Source: CAVTPU01 sp963736695 (lineage in GTDB: Bacteria; Actinomycetota; Actinomycetes; Mycobacteriales; Micromonosporaceae). Taken from it: a stretch of DNA of 64,000 nucleotides. Below the pieces are notes generated by a model, which had not been told where the DNA came from, did no database searches, and worked only from the letters and a program-made list of their open reading frames with translations. Both the position numbers and the translations under genes were made by a program. Positions 54,853-64,000 of this stretch are shown here, in pieces. Position 1 is the stretch's first letter; the number at the start of each line of letters is the position of its first letter. The stretch is from positions 1,798,001 to 1,862,000 of the forward strand of contig CAVTPU010000004.1 of assembly GCA_963736695.1 (NCBI GenBank), in the 5' to 3' direction.

Positions 54853-55956
54853 CTACGGGCGCCGCTGGCGCCACCGGATCCCCGCCTCCAGGAAGGCGTC
54901 GATGTCGCCGTCGAAGACCGCGACCGGGTTGCCCGTCTCGTGCTCGGTGCGAAGATCCTTCACCATCTGGTACGGGTGCAGCACGTAGGACCTCATCTGG
55001 TCGCCCCACGAGCCCGCCACGTCGCCCCGGATCGCGTCCATCTTCGCTTGGTCCTCGGCCCGCTTGCGGTCGAGAAGCTTCGACTTGAGCACACCCATGG
55101 CGGTCGCCTTGTTCTGCAACTGCGACCGTTCGTTCTGACAGCTGACCACGATGCCGGTCGCCAGGTGGGTGATGCGCACCGCCGAGTCGGTGGTGTTGAC
55201 TCCCTGGCCGCCGGGGCCGGACGACCGATACACGTCCACCCGGATGTCGTCGTCCGGGATGTCGATCTCGTCGGTCTGCTCCACCACCGGAACCACCTCG
55301 ACCGCCGCGAACGACGTCTGGCGCCGCCCCTGATTGTCGAATGGGCTGATCCGGACCAGCCGGTGTGTGCCCGCCTCGACCGACAGCGTCCCGAACGCAT
55401 AGGGCGTGCGCACCGCGAAGGTGGCCGACTTGAGTCCTGCCTCCTCGGCGTAGGAGGTGTCGTAGACCTCGGTGGCGTAGCCGTGCCGTTCGGCCCATCG
55501 CAGATACATGCGCAGAAGCTTTTCGGCGAAGTCGGCCGCGTCGACGCCGCCGGCGCCGGAGCGGATCGTCACCAACGCCTCACGCTCGTCATACTCGCCC
55601 GACAGCAGCGTGCGAACCTCAAGTTCATCGATCGCCTTGACCAGCGCGGTGACTTCGCCGGACGCCTCCTCCAGCGCTCCGGGGTCGTTCTCCCCCTCAG
55701 CGAGCTCCACCAGCACACCCGCGTCGTCGAGTCGCGATCGCAGCCGCTGTACCCGGTTGATCTCCCCCTGGACATAGGACAGGCGGGAGGTGACTTTCTG
55801 CGCCTCGGCCGGATCGTCCCAGAGGTTCGGCACTGCCGCCTGCTCTTCAAGATCGGCTTTCTCCCGTCGCAGCCGGTCGAGGTCGACGACGGCCTCGACG
55901 CTACGGAGCGTTGCGTCGAGGGCCTTGAGCTGTTCCAAAAGATCGGCTGCGGTCAC
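54853..55956 (-). CDS. prfB: Peptide chain release factor 2
   Basis: 367 residues. Codon-recognition SPF in RLVRISPFDNQGRRQTSF and catalytic GGQ in SSGPGGQGVNTTDSAVRI are present, so it reads UGA/UAA. GTG start at 55956; no in-frame UGA, so there is no programmed frameshift, as usual in actinobacteria. Conserved neighbour of ftsEX. Confidence 0.97.
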   Translation of the reverse strand: MTAADLLEQLKALDATLRSVEAVVDLDRLRREKADLEEQAAVPNLWDDPAEAQKVTSRLSYVQGEINRVQRLRSRLDDAGVLVELAEGENDPGALEEASGEVTALVKAIDELEVRTLLSGEYDEREALVTIRSGAGGVDAADFAEKLLRMYLRWAERHGYATEVYDTSYAEEAGLKSATFAVRTPYAFGTLSVEAGTHRLVRISPFDNQGRRQTSFAAVEVVPVVEQTDEIDIPDDDIRVDVYRSSGPGGQGVNTTDSAVRITHLATGIVVSCQNERSQLQNKATAMGVLKSKLLDRKRAEDQAKMDAIRGDVAGSWGDQMRSYVLHPYQMVKDLRTEHETGNPVAVFDGDIDAFLEAGIRWRQRRP

Positions 55957-56123
55957 GATGATGAAGCTTACTGCTCGGCGGGTCAGTCCCGGCACCGCGC
56001 ACGCGGGGCGTCACAAGTCACGCGTCGACCAGGACAAAACGTGCGACAGCGCGGCCGGCTCCCTCACCAACCTCGCTGTCGCACGTGTGCGATTCGAGCA
56101 CCGCCCGTCAGGCGATCGCCGTT

Positions 56124-56636
56124 CTATTTCGCTGGCGCGGTCTTCAACCAGGCGAGCGCGGCCTTGTGATAGCCAATGGCGAACTCGAGCGCCGCAGCGC
56201 CGTAGTTGTCGCCGTCGGCCTTCGCGGCCTTTGCTTGGTCCCGAATGGTGACCAGTGCCTCGTTGTGCGACTCCGTGGCCCGCGCATAGAGGTCGCGGAG
56301 TGCCGCAGCGCCGTGATGCGAGCCGAAAGCAACCCGCAGTGCCACCGGGTTACGCAGAGCTTCGGTGCCTGGCTCCTCCGCTAGCCAGCGCGCGAATGCC
56401 CGCTTTCCCGCAGGGGTAATCGCATAGGGCTGGCTCGCCCGGGGGCCGGGCTTGCCGAGCTTCACATAGCCGAGGTCCGCGAGCCCGGGAAGCTCTCGAT
56501 AGACCTGACTGCGAGTCATCGACCAATAAGGACCGAGTCGCCGCTCTGCCGCGGCCATAAGTTGGCCGCCTGTCATCGCTCCTTCATGCAACAGCCCGAG
56601 CAGGGCTGCAGCAGTAGCGTTCAATTCATCTGCCAT
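56124..56636 (-). CDS. PadR-family transcriptional regulator
   Basis: About 170 residues: ATAAALLGLLHEGAMTGGQL winged helix, SMTRSQVYRELPGLADLGYV recognition part, PYAITPAGKRAFARWL wing, then the long C-terminal helices of the Vir-type PadR group. Start ATG 56636 or GTG 56645. Solitary; target unknown. Confidence 0.88.
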   Translation of the reverse strand: MADELNATAAALLGLLHEGAMTGGQLMAAAERRLGPYWSMTRSQVYRELPGLADLGYVKLGKPGPRASQPYAITPAGKRAFARWLAEEPGTEALRNPVALRVAFGSHHGAAALRDLYARATESHNEALVTIRDQAKAAKADGDNYGAAALEFAIGYHKAALAWLKTAPAK

Positions 56637-56645
56637 GGTCTCCAC

Positions 56646-56991
56646 GCTGCCATCTTCTTGCGTCGCTGTCCAGGATTTCGCTATATCTCATCCACTGTGC
56701 ACTGTCCGCTCAGGACCGTCCGAGCTCGACCGTCTCATGTGCTCCGCCGCACGTCAGCGCAGCGAGTTCCTGCCGATTTCCCACATTGCCCCCGTCGATA
56801 GCCTACAATTTCGCGGTTTACATCACCGTCGTCCTCAGAAAGGACTGAACGAAGCGGCAGGCACCGCCATTGGCGTGATGAGACAATCGCGCACATCGCA
56901 GTGATATATCTACCGCTTAACCCTTTCCTAAGGCAAATTTGAGAAAGTGGGGATCGATGGTCGGCGTAACACGATCGGCCGCGAACCCCGC
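56646..56991. other. No gene recognised
   Basis: About 345 bp upstream of padR and downstream of the diguanylate cyclase gene; AT content rises near 56880-56960. Nothing else identified. Confidence 0.5.
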
Positions 56992-58569
56992 TCAGTCACC
57001 TGGCGAGTCCACATTGTATACGATGAATTGCGCCTTGCCGCGACGTTTGCCGGAATACATGGCGTCGTCGGCGCGTCGCTGCAACTGATCAGGGGTGATC
57101 CCGACGCCTGATCCCCGCATCACAGCGACCCCGAGACTCGCCGTCACCGACGCGACGACGCCGGTGTCGACGTCGATCGGCTGGCTGATCGACTCGACGA
57201 GCCGCCGACCGATCTCGGCCGGATCGCCCTCGTGCGCCTCGACCAACAGACCGAACTCGTCGCCACCGAGCCGAACGACAGTGTCGCTGTCGCGCACACA
57301 TGAGCGCAGTCTGTCCGCGACCGCACGCAGCACACGATCGCCGGCGAGATGGCCGTGCGTGTCGTTGACCTCCTTGAAGTCATCAAGATCAACGAAGTAG
57401 AGCACGACCGTGTTTCGCCGGGCCGGCAGGCGCTCGACCGCCTCGGTCAGCCGGCTGCGAAAGAGCGCCCGGTTTCCGAGGCCGGTGAGTGGATCATGGT
57501 ATGCCTGGAAGCGCAGCTTGTCCTCGGTCTGAGTGAGCTGACGCAACAGCACCGAGTTGTCGACGAGCACGATCGTCTGCCGAACGATGACCAGGGTGAC
57601 GATGGGGATGCCCAACACGTTCTGCACGGTCTGGGTCTCGTGACCGCTGAGCTCCTGATAGACGAGGATCCCACCGACGACGGCCAACGGCAGATAGGGC
57701 AACAGCAGCTGTGCCCACGGAATCCGCCAGACCGGCGACTGGCCGCCGGCCGACGCCGGCTGGCCCGCAGGACCGACGGTCAACGCGGCGAAACCGATGA
57801 GCAGCGCCCCGACGATGGCGGCGGTGCTCGATCCTGGCGGCGGCAACCGCACCTCCCGCGCGACCGCGTTGGCCAACAGGCTGTCGGAGGTCGCGAAGGC
57901 GACCTGCCCGAGTCCCAAGAGCACCAGATGCAGACGATGCCGAAGCGGCACCATCTGGGTCGACAGCATCAACAGCACCATCACGACCAACACCAGGTCG
58001 ATCACCGGATAGACAATCGCGATCACCAGCGACTGGACCGTCAAGATGGTGTGGTTGACCATCGGTCCGAGCGCCACCAACCAGATGATCATCGCGAGGG
58101 AACCGGTGAGGATCAGAAAGTCGAGGGAGAGCAGCACCCAGTTGGGCACGATCGACTCCGCCTGGATGGCGCGAATCCGTCGCACCGACCCGCCCTCGAT
58201 CGCGATCGCCCACAGCGCGAGAAACGCGAACACGAGAAAAGTGAGAAAGCCGAGGTCAGCCCACGACGGCACGGCCAGCCCGCGATCCCTGATGAGCTGC
58301 TCACCGGACCAGACGACCTGGCCGACGCTGTAGAAGCACAGGCCCACGCCCATCAACAACCGCCACCGGCGCTCCACCCCGGTCAGCAGCCGCGCCGCCC
58401 ACAAGCAGCTGACCGCCGCGAAGAGTCCGGCCGCGAGCGGAACCAGCACATTCCACGCCTCCGCCAAGTGCCCTCGAAAGGGGCTCCACCAGCCGATGAC
58501 CACGACGGCCACGACCACGACGGCCGCGAGGACAGCGCCCAGCCGCCACGGCCGGCGTCCGCCGAGCAT
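56992..58569 (-). CDS. Membrane-bound diguanylate cyclase (GGDEF)
   Basis: 525 residues from the ATG at 58569 (GGGGAAG upstream). About nine to ten N-terminal helices (residues 10-320) form a membrane sensor, then a short coiled linker and a GGDEF domain with TGLGNRALF, FVDLDDFKEVNDTHGH and the active-site RLGGDEFG (about 437). An RxxD inhibitory site (RDSD) lies five residues before GGDEF. It makes cyclic di-GMP; no EAL domain. Confidence 0.95.
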   Translation of the reverse strand: MLGGRRPWRLGAVLAAVVVVAVVVIGWWSPFRGHLAEAWNVLVPLAAGLFAAVSCLWAARLLTGVERRWRLLMGVGLCFYSVGQVVWSGEQLIRDRGLAVPSWADLGFLTFLVFAFLALWAIAIEGGSVRRIRAIQAESIVPNWVLLSLDFLILTGSLAMIIWLVALGPMVNHTILTVQSLVIAIVYPVIDLVLVVMVLLMLSTQMVPLRHRLHLVLLGLGQVAFATSDSLLANAVAREVRLPPPGSSTAAIVGALLIGFAALTVGPAGQPASAGGQSPVWRIPWAQLLLPYLPLAVVGGILVYQELSGHETQTVQNVLGIPIVTLVIVRQTIVLVDNSVLLRQLTQTEDKLRFQAYHDPLTGLGNRALFRSRLTEAVERLPARRNTVVLYFVDLDDFKEVNDTHGHLAGDRVLRAVADRLRSCVRDSDTVVRLGGDEFGLLVEAHEGDPAEIGRRLVESISQPIDVDTGVVASVTASLGVAVMRGSGVGITPDQLQRRADDAMYSGKRRGKAQFIVYNVDSPGD

Positions 58570-58693
58570 CGCTTCCCCCGAAGTCGCGGAGCTCTCCCCC
58601 ACCAGCTCAGGCTACGGGTTCACCTCCGCTCACCCGGCTCAACCACGACGGGTCGCCCGACGACGCCTCGGCGCGGGCCGACGTTGCGGCCCC

Positions 58694-60322
58694 CTATCCC
58701 ATGTGTGGATAGGTGTGGTCAACCGGCGGCACGAACGTCTCCTTGATCGTGCGGGGCGAGATCCACCGGGCGAGGTTGTGCCACGAGCCCGCTTTGTCGT
58801 TGGTGCCGCTGGCCCGGGCACCGCCGAATGGCTGCTGACCGACGACCGCACCCGTGGGCTTGTCGTTGATATAGAAGTTGCCCGCGGCGTACCGCAATGT
58901 CTGGCCGACCTGGTCGATCACCCGGCGGTCGGTCGCGAAGATCGACCCCGTCAACGCGTACGGCGCGACCCGCTCAGCCTGCTCCACGGCGTCGGCGAAC
59001 GCCTCGTCGGGGAAGACCCGCACACCGAGGATCGGCCCAAAATACTCGGTGGTGAAGACCTCGTGCTCCGGATCTGAGCACTCGACGACGGTGGGTCGCA
59101 CGAACCACCCCTCACTGTCGTCATAACGGCCACCGGCGATCACCGCACAGTCGGGGGAGGCCGCGATCCGATCGATCGCGGCCGCGTTCTTCGTGAACGA
59201 CCGCTGGTCGATCACCGCCCCGCCGAAGTTGCCGAAGTCGCGCACGTCGCCATAGCTCAGGGCGTCAGCGGTCGCGGCGAGGCGATCACGCAACCCGCCC
59301 ACCCACAGCGAACGCGGCACATACGCGCGCGAGGCCGCCGAACACTTCTGTCCCTGATATTCGAAGGCCCCACGGATCAGCGCCGTGTGCAGCGCGTCGA
59401 CATCGGCACTGGGGTGCGCGATCACGAAGTCCTTGCCCCCGGTCTCACCCACGATTCGCGGATATGACCGGTAGTGCTCGAGATTGTTCGCGATCGTGCG
59501 CCACAGCGCGCGAAACGTGGCGGTAGACCCGGTGAAGTGCAGCCCGGCGAAGTCGGGGTCGGCGAGCGCGACCGCGCTGACCGCGGTGCCGTCGCCGGTG
59601 ACCATGTTGATCACACCGGGAGGCAGGCCGGCGGCTTCCAACAGACGCATGGTGTGATGCGCCGAGAGTTGCTGGGTCGGCGACGGCTTCCAGATCACGG
59701 TGTTGCCCATGAGAGCGGGCGCGCACGGCAGGTTCGCGGCGATGGCGGTGAAGTTGAACGGGGTGATCGCGACGACGAAGCCCTCCAACGGCCGGTGGTC
59801 GAACCGGTTCCACACACCGTCACTGGAGCGGGGCTGGTCGGCGAGCAGCTGCCGACCGTAGGCGACATTGAAGCGCAGGAAGTCGATGAGCTCACAGGCC
59901 GCGTCGATCTCGGCCTGTTGCACGCTCTTGGACTGGCCCAGCATCGTCGCCGCGTTGATGATCTCCCGGTACGGGCCCGCGAGCAGGTCCGCCGCGCGCA
60001 GGAAGATCGCCGCGCGTTCCTCGAACGGCAGCGCCCGCCACATGGGGCCGGCCCGACGCGCGGCGTCGACCGCGGCGCGCACGTCGGCCTCGGTGGCGTT
60101 GCGGGTCACCCCAAGCACGGTGTGCCGCCGGTGCGGCTCGACGACGTCGATCGGATCGCCGGCGGCCATCCGGCTCGCCCCGTCGACGGTCATCGGCAAG
60201 TCGATCCGCTCGCTGCCGAGTCGGTCCACCCAGTGACGCAGGCGGGCCCGGGCGGGGCTGCCTTGGGCATAACCGAGAACCGGTTCGTTGCGTGGCTCCG
60301 GCACGGTGACGACTGCGTCCAT
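58694..60322 (-). CDS. pruA: L-glutamate gamma-semialdehyde dehydrogenase (P5C dehydrogenase)
   Basis: 542 residues, the usual length. FVVAITPFNFTAIAANLP, NTVIWKPSPTQQLSAH, GLHFTGSTATFRALW, RIVGETGGKDFVIAHPSAD, and the catalytic Cys in YQGQKCSAASRAYV. Oxidises glutamate semialdehyde to glutamate with NAD in proline catabolism. ATG with GGGAG upstream. No proline dehydrogenase adjacent in the window. Confidence 0.95.
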   Translation of the reverse strand: MDAVVTVPEPRNEPVLGYAQGSPARARLRHWVDRLGSERIDLPMTVDGASRMAAGDPIDVVEPHRRHTVLGVTRNATEADVRAAVDAARRAGPMWRALPFEERAAIFLRAADLLAGPYREIINAATMLGQSKSVQQAEIDAACELIDFLRFNVAYGRQLLADQPRSSDGVWNRFDHRPLEGFVVAITPFNFTAIAANLPCAPALMGNTVIWKPSPTQQLSAHHTMRLLEAAGLPPGVINMVTGDGTAVSAVALADPDFAGLHFTGSTATFRALWRTIANNLEHYRSYPRIVGETGGKDFVIAHPSADVDALHTALIRGAFEYQGQKCSAASRAYVPRSLWVGGLRDRLAATADALSYGDVRDFGNFGGAVIDQRSFTKNAAAIDRIAASPDCAVIAGGRYDDSEGWFVRPTVVECSDPEHEVFTTEYFGPILGVRVFPDEAFADAVEQAERVAPYALTGSIFATDRRVIDQVGQTLRYAAGNFYINDKPTGAVVGQQPFGGARASGTNDKAGSWHNLARWISPRTIKETFVPPVDHTYPHMG

Positions 60323-60441
60323 CTGCTGCTCCCGGTCTCGACATCATTGGCGAGGATCGACGCTATCCTGCCACGTCCGGCGGCGAGCCGGCCGTCAGCG
60401 ACGGGCGTAGGCTGGCCGGGTTCGTTTAACGCCGCCGGGGA

Positions 60442-61524
60442 ATGGATGGTGCTGTGACCGACGAGACAGTCGCGACGAACGAGACCGCAGCGGCGGCCGA
60501 TGAGGCCGCCACACCCCGTCTCGGCGCCGGGCTCGTGCTGCTGTTGGCCGTGGGCTGGTATGCCGCGACGATGTGGTCGGCCCAACTGTCGATCACGGGC
60601 GATGACGCGGCGGTGGCGATCAGCGCGGCGGCGCTCGCCCTGCCTGCGGTTATCGGCGCGAACCTGCTGCTCGGAGCGGGTTGCGCGTTGGCGACGGTCG
60701 CCTGGATCCGACGCGACGGCTCGGGGCGCCGGGCGCGGCTCGGGCGGTGGACCAACTCGGCGGCCCGCCGACTGATGGTCGGGGTGGCGACCGGCGTGGG
60801 GTGCGGCGTTGTGACTGCCGCGCTTGTCATGATCGGCTATGGAAGTAACACCGCGGTGCTGGTCATCGCGTTGACCGCAGCAGGCGCCGCGACACTCGGT
60901 GGCGCCGGCGCCGCGATGCCCTCCCCGGTGCTGGGCGCGAGTGTCGCCGGTCTGCTCGGCGTGCAGATCACCTCGGTTGTGGTCAACTTCTTCGCCACAG
61001 CGGTCAAGTCCATGTTCGGAGCGGATGGAACGGCCGCCGGGGAGGCCAACGCGGCCTACACCTTCACCTTCCTGTCCGCGCTGCTGGCGGCCATCGTCGC
61101 GGGTGTCGCCGCCTTCGCCTATCTGCGCCGGCAACGCAGGGCGTCGATGTGGCCGTCGTATCTCGTCGCCGGGGCCATGCCTGGGATCGCGTTGCTGGCC
61201 ACCGAGGTGCTCACGGTGCTGGGCGGATCACAGCTGCTCGACCTCGTCGGCGATCTGTCCGCCATGGACCACTTCTTCATCGCGTTCCTCGACCGGGCGC
61301 GGATCAATCAGGGGCTGATCATCGCGTTCGGCGGCGCGGTCGCGGCCCTCGTTCTCGTGGGTCGCACGCTGCGTCCCACCGGAGAGCCCGAAGCCGGTTT
61401 GGGCGGGCATGCGGGCGAGCGGGAGGGCACCGCCGCAGACGAGTCCGCAGGCGTCGATGACCTGCTCGGCGGCGCGACGGCACCGGCCAGCGAAGCGACG
61501 GCCGGACCCGACCTGGTCAACTGA
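60442..61524 (+). CDS. Multi-pass membrane protein of unknown function
   Basis: 360 residues, about eight helices between residues 28 and 315, acidic Ala/Glu-rich ends. FLDRARINQGLIIAFGGAVA near the C terminus looks conserved. ATG at 60442 or GTG four codons later. Ends overlap by 8 bp with the convergent next gene. Confidence 0.85.
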   Translation: MDGAVTDETVATNETAAAADEAATPRLGAGLVLLLAVGWYAATMWSAQLSITGDDAAVAISAAALALPAVIGANLLLGAGCALATVAWIRRDGSGRRARLGRWTNSAARRLMVGVATGVGCGVVTAALVMIGYGSNTAVLVIALTAAGAATLGGAGAAMPSPVLGASVAGLLGVQITSVVVNFFATAVKSMFGADGTAAGEANAAYTFTFLSALLAAIVAGVAAFAYLRRQRRASMWPSYLVAGAMPGIALLATEVLTVLGGSQLLDLVGDLSAMDHFFIAFLDRARINQGLIIAFGGAVAALVLVGRTLRPTGEPEAGLGGHAGEREGTAADESAGVDDLLGGATAPASEATAGPDLVN

Positions 61525-62047
61525 TCAGCTGGTCGATCTCCGTCACGTCGTACCAGGCAAGATCATGATCTTCGACGCCGTCGACGGTGAACCGGGCGTC
61601 GTCATCGCCGGCCACGGCGGCCTCGACGACGAGGACCGCCGACGCGACGTCGTCGACCGCCGCGTCGTCATCGATGTGGATCGACGCCACGGCGGCGAGT
61701 TCCACCGGCACCCCGAGGCTCACCCGACTCGCCCCCAGCGCGGGGTCCAGGCTGGTCACCGTGCCTTCCGGCGTGTCCACCGAGATCACCACCCGGCGGC
61801 GAGGGGCGGTGGGGTCGTGGCTCAGCAGCCGCAATGACTCCTGGGCCGCACGGGTGAAGGCGACGAACTCCAACTCCTCCTCGTCGCCGTCTGCATACCA
61901 CTCCCGCAGGGTCGGCGTGACCGCGTGCGCCTCGGCCTCGGCGGGCGCCGCGAGCGCGCCATCCAGGCGCAGTCGCGCGAGCAGGGGCACCGTCGCGGGC
62001 ACATAGACCCGCCGCGTCCGTCCGGACGTATCTCGCAGTTCTGACAC
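61517..62047 (-). CDS. DUF6912-like conserved actinobacterial protein
   Basis: 176 residues from the GTG at 62047 (GGGAG upstream). RRVYVPATVPLLARLRLDGA, REWYADGDEEELEFVAFTRA and HDLAWYDVTEIDQL are the conserved blocks. Function unknown; regularly near secA and Rv3235-type genes. Confidence 0.82.
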   Translation of the reverse strand: MSELRDTSGRTRRVYVPATVPLLARLRLDGALAAPAEAEAHAVTPTLREWYADGDEEELEFVAFTRAAQESLRLLSHDPTAPRRRVVISVDTPEGTVTSLDPALGASRVSLGVPVELAAVASIHIDDDAAVDDVASAVLVVEAAVAGDDDARFTVDGVEDHDLAWYDVTEIDQLIS

Positions 62048-62249
62048 TTCCCCGCTCCCTCGACGAGACCGTGGCGACCGTCGATCCACGCCCACGACGG
62101 CACCGCGTCATCCACACCCTGTCGCCACAACGAGCGTGGATCCGGCGATCGGTGGCAGACTCAGGGGCATCATAGTCGAGCCCGTCGCCCAATCCCGCCG
62201 ATCGTTGTCTCGCCCCGACCGGCCGCCCACGCCAGGAGAGCGCCTCGCC

Positions 62250-62483
62250 ATGACCGCCCGCTTCATGACGATGAAAGACGTCGCTGGTGAGCTCGCGGTG
62301 TCGGAGTCGCAGGTCTATCACATGGTGCGCAGCGGCGAACTTCCCGCCATCAAGATCGGCGGACGGGGTCAGTGGCGCATCGAGCGCACCCGGCTCGAGC
62401 AATACATCGCCGAGAAATACGACGAGACGGCGGAGTTCGTGCGTGCCAACCCGCTGATCGAGACCCGGCTCGACCAGGACTGA
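62250..62483 (+). CDS. Excisionase-type helix-turn-helix protein
   Basis: 77 residues, ATG with CAGGAG upstream. A MerR/Xis-like winged HTH: MTMKDVAGELAVSESQVYHM, VRSGELPAIKIGGRGQWRIE. Such BldC-like small regulators are common and conserved at this place in actinobacteria; not necessarily linked to a phage. Confidence 0.9.
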   Translation: MTARFMTMKDVAGELAVSESQVYHMVRSGELPAIKIGGRGQWRIERTRLEQYIAEKYDETAEFVRANPLIETRLDQD

Positions 62484-62682
62484 CGTCGCCGGTTCCTTCC
62501 ACGAGCACCCGCTGCGGAGTCCTCCGCTGTGGGTGCTCGCCGTTTCATTCGCGTCGCGCGGCGGCGCACGTGGCTATCCACAGTCCAATTATCGGCACTT
62601 GTGATCAGTCGAACCGGTCAGCTAGGAAGGGTCCAGAGGCAAACGTAAGCAAACGCAAGCATTCGCCACCGGGAGGACGCCG

Positions 62683-63285
62683 ATGCCCACGATGCTCGGA
62701 TCACGCACAGCCCAGAGTCGTCAGGCGACTTGGGTGCGATCACTGCCCGACATCGAACCGCCCGCCAATGTCGCGATTCACACAGATGGCGCCCGGCCGT
62801 CGTCGGCGGCCGGCCCGACCCCCGGACTGCCCCGCCATCCGAAGCTGGCCGCCCGCGCGCGACGCGCGCCAGAGTCGTTGAGTCCCGCCCAACGGGCGAC
62901 CCACCGGTTCGTCTCGGTCTGGCTGGAGGTGGCCGGGGGCTATCGCCCAGCGACACACCTACGCCCGCTATGCCGACCGGAGTGTTTCGCCGCCATCGCC
63001 GCACACCCCGTCGGACCCATGCCGCGTGGGAAGGGAGTGCGAAGCACCCCGCAGACCCCGGTGATGAACCGGCCACGCACCGGCGCCCCGCCACGCGACG
63101 CCCGAGGTGCGACGGCGAACCCCGGTGAACGCGTCGAGGTCCGCCGGGTGCGTGTCAGCGACGCGATCGAGGGTGTGGTCGAGGCTGCGGTCGTGCTCGC
63201 CAACCGCGACCGGACCTGGGCTGTGGCCCTGCGCCTGGAGTGGCACGACGGGCACTGGCTGTGCGCCCACCTGCAGGTGATCTGA
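62683..63285 (+). CDS. Rv3235-type conserved protein
   Basis: 200 residues; GGGAGG before the ATG. N half is Pro/Arg-rich and variable; C half (RVEVRRVRVSDAIEGVVEAA, WAVALRLEWHDGHWLCAHLQ) is the conserved Rv3235-like part. Adjacent to secA as in mycobacteria. Function unknown. Confidence 0.87.
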   Translation: MPTMLGSRTAQSRQATWVRSLPDIEPPANVAIHTDGARPSSAAGPTPGLPRHPKLAARARRAPESLSPAQRATHRFVSVWLEVAGGYRPATHLRPLCRPECFAAIAAHPVGPMPRGKGVRSTPQTPVMNRPRTGAPPRDARGATANPGERVEVRRVRVSDAIEGVVEAAVVLANRDRTWAVALRLEWHDGHWLCAHLQVI

Positions 63286-63316
63286 CGTTTGCGCAGGTGG
63301 GCGCCGACGAGCCTCG

Positions 63317-64000
63317 TCAGTCGCCGCTCGGGGCTCCGTGACAACGCTTGTATTTCTTTCCCGATCCACAGGGACACGGGGCGTTGCGGGCCGGACCGGA
63401 GCCGACAGCCTGCCCCGGCGAGGGGCGTTTGTTCGCGGCCTGCGCCCCAGGCGAGCCGCTGATGCCCAACGCCGGCGCGACCTCATCGGCGACAGCCACG
63501 CCGCCACTGCCCGCCTCGCCATCGATGGTCGGTGCGGAATAGTGCAACGGCTGTTGTTGATGACGGCCGAGCCCCTTGGCTTTGAGAGCCACCGGCGCGA
63601 CACCCACGCCGAGCGCCTCCGCCGCCTCCTCTGGCTGCTCCTCGACCCGAACCTCCAGGTTGAAGAGGAATCCGACGGCCTCTTCCTTCACCCCATCGAG
63701 CATCTGGGAGAACATGTCATAGCCCTCCCGCTGATATTCGACGAGCGGATCGCGCTGGGCATAGGCCCGCAGCCCCACACCGTCCTTGAGGTAGTCCATC
63801 TCGTAGAGGTGTTCACGCCACTTGCGGTCGATCACCTCGAGCAGCACCCGACGCTCCAGTTCCCGCAACACCGGAGCGCCGAGCTCTTGCTCTCGGCGGT
63901 CGTAGGAGGCTTGGGCGTCCTCAACGAGTCGGGCGGTGAGGAACTCGGCGTCGATCCCAGCCCGCGAACCGGCCTCCTCCTCCATCTCCTCGACGGTCAT
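63317..64000 (-). CDS. secA: Preprotein translocase subunit SecA, C-terminal part
   Basis: 227 residues, cut by the window edge. Contains the helical scaffold ERRVLLEVIDRKWREHLYEM, YLKDGVGLRAYAQRDPLVEY, the linker, and the SEC-C zinc motif CPCGSGKKYKRCHG. Motor ATPase of general secretion. Confidence 0.96.
   Translation of the reverse strand: MTVEEMEEEAGSRAGIDAEFLTARLVEDAQASYDRREQELGAPVLRELERRVLLEVIDRKWREHLYEMDYLKDGVGLRAYAQRDPLVEYQREGYDMFSQMLDGVKEEAVGFLFNLEVRVEEQPEEAAEALGVGVAPVALKAKGLGRHQQQPLHYSAPTIDGEAGSGGVAVADEVAPALGISGSPGAQAANKRPSPGQAVGSGPARNAPCPCGSGKKYKRCHGAPSGD

Noticed and set aside
54853..55956. Programmed frameshift in prfB
   Set aside because: The frame is continuous with no internal UGA.
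62250..62483. Phage excisionase as evidence of a prophage
   Set aside because: No integrase or phage genes nearby; small HTH proteins of this type are conserved chromosomal regulators.

Overview
The window is high-GC actinobacterial chromosome. FtsE-FtsX-M23 peptidase-SmpB-tmRNA next to prfB, a DUF6912-type protein, an Rv3235-type protein next to secA, frequent GTG starts and a complete-looking type VII (ESX) secretion locus all fit Actinomycetota; Micromonosporales is my best guess, from overall protein look only.

Layout. 1-4154: a minus-strand PadR regulator, ABC ATPase and MacB/FtsX-like permease operon. 4237-19771: a type VII secretion locus with eccB, eccC, eccD, two mycosins, two classical WXG100 proteins and two parallel cassettes, each made of a helical partner, a WXG/Gly-rich protein with a shared acidic C-terminal tail, and a mycosin. 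No eccE is seen. 19768-23058: an MFS transporter, a membrane-protein pair and a VanZ protein. 23055-28838: a minus-strand operon of two roadblock proteins, a WXG100 protein, a 1066-residue CpnT-like polymorphic toxin ending in a RelA/SpoT nucleotidyltransferase domain, and two tandem-duplicated candidate immunity genes. 29285-35802: RNase Z, tRNA-Pro, tRNA-Trp, two frameshifted genes, membrane proteins, an MraY outside any cell-wall cluster, and a DinB protein. 36212-39445: a secreted FG-GAP/WxL-like/DUF916-like surface cluster. 41054-49338: a degraded genomic island in tRNA-Ala, bounded by a perfect 46-bp repeat and holding TPR and NB-ARC genes, an IS3 remnant, a tRNA-Tyr fragment and repeat modules. 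49457-64000: conserved chromosome with a YqgE-type protein, ssrA, smpB, an M23 peptidase, ftsX, ftsE, prfB, a PadR regulator, a diguanylate cyclase, a delta-1-pyrroline-5-carboxylate dehydrogenase, and the C-terminal end of secA.

How it fits together. The ESX core (EccB/C/D plus mycosins) could export the WXG100 pair, the two tailed WXG proteins and also the RelA/SpoT toxin with its own WXG100 partner. The toxin's neighbours have undergone a clear roughly 613-bp tandem duplication that doubled the candidate immunity gene and left a chimeric 38-codon mini-ORF between copies. That locus, and the paired substrate/mycosin cassettes, are the most interesting material here.
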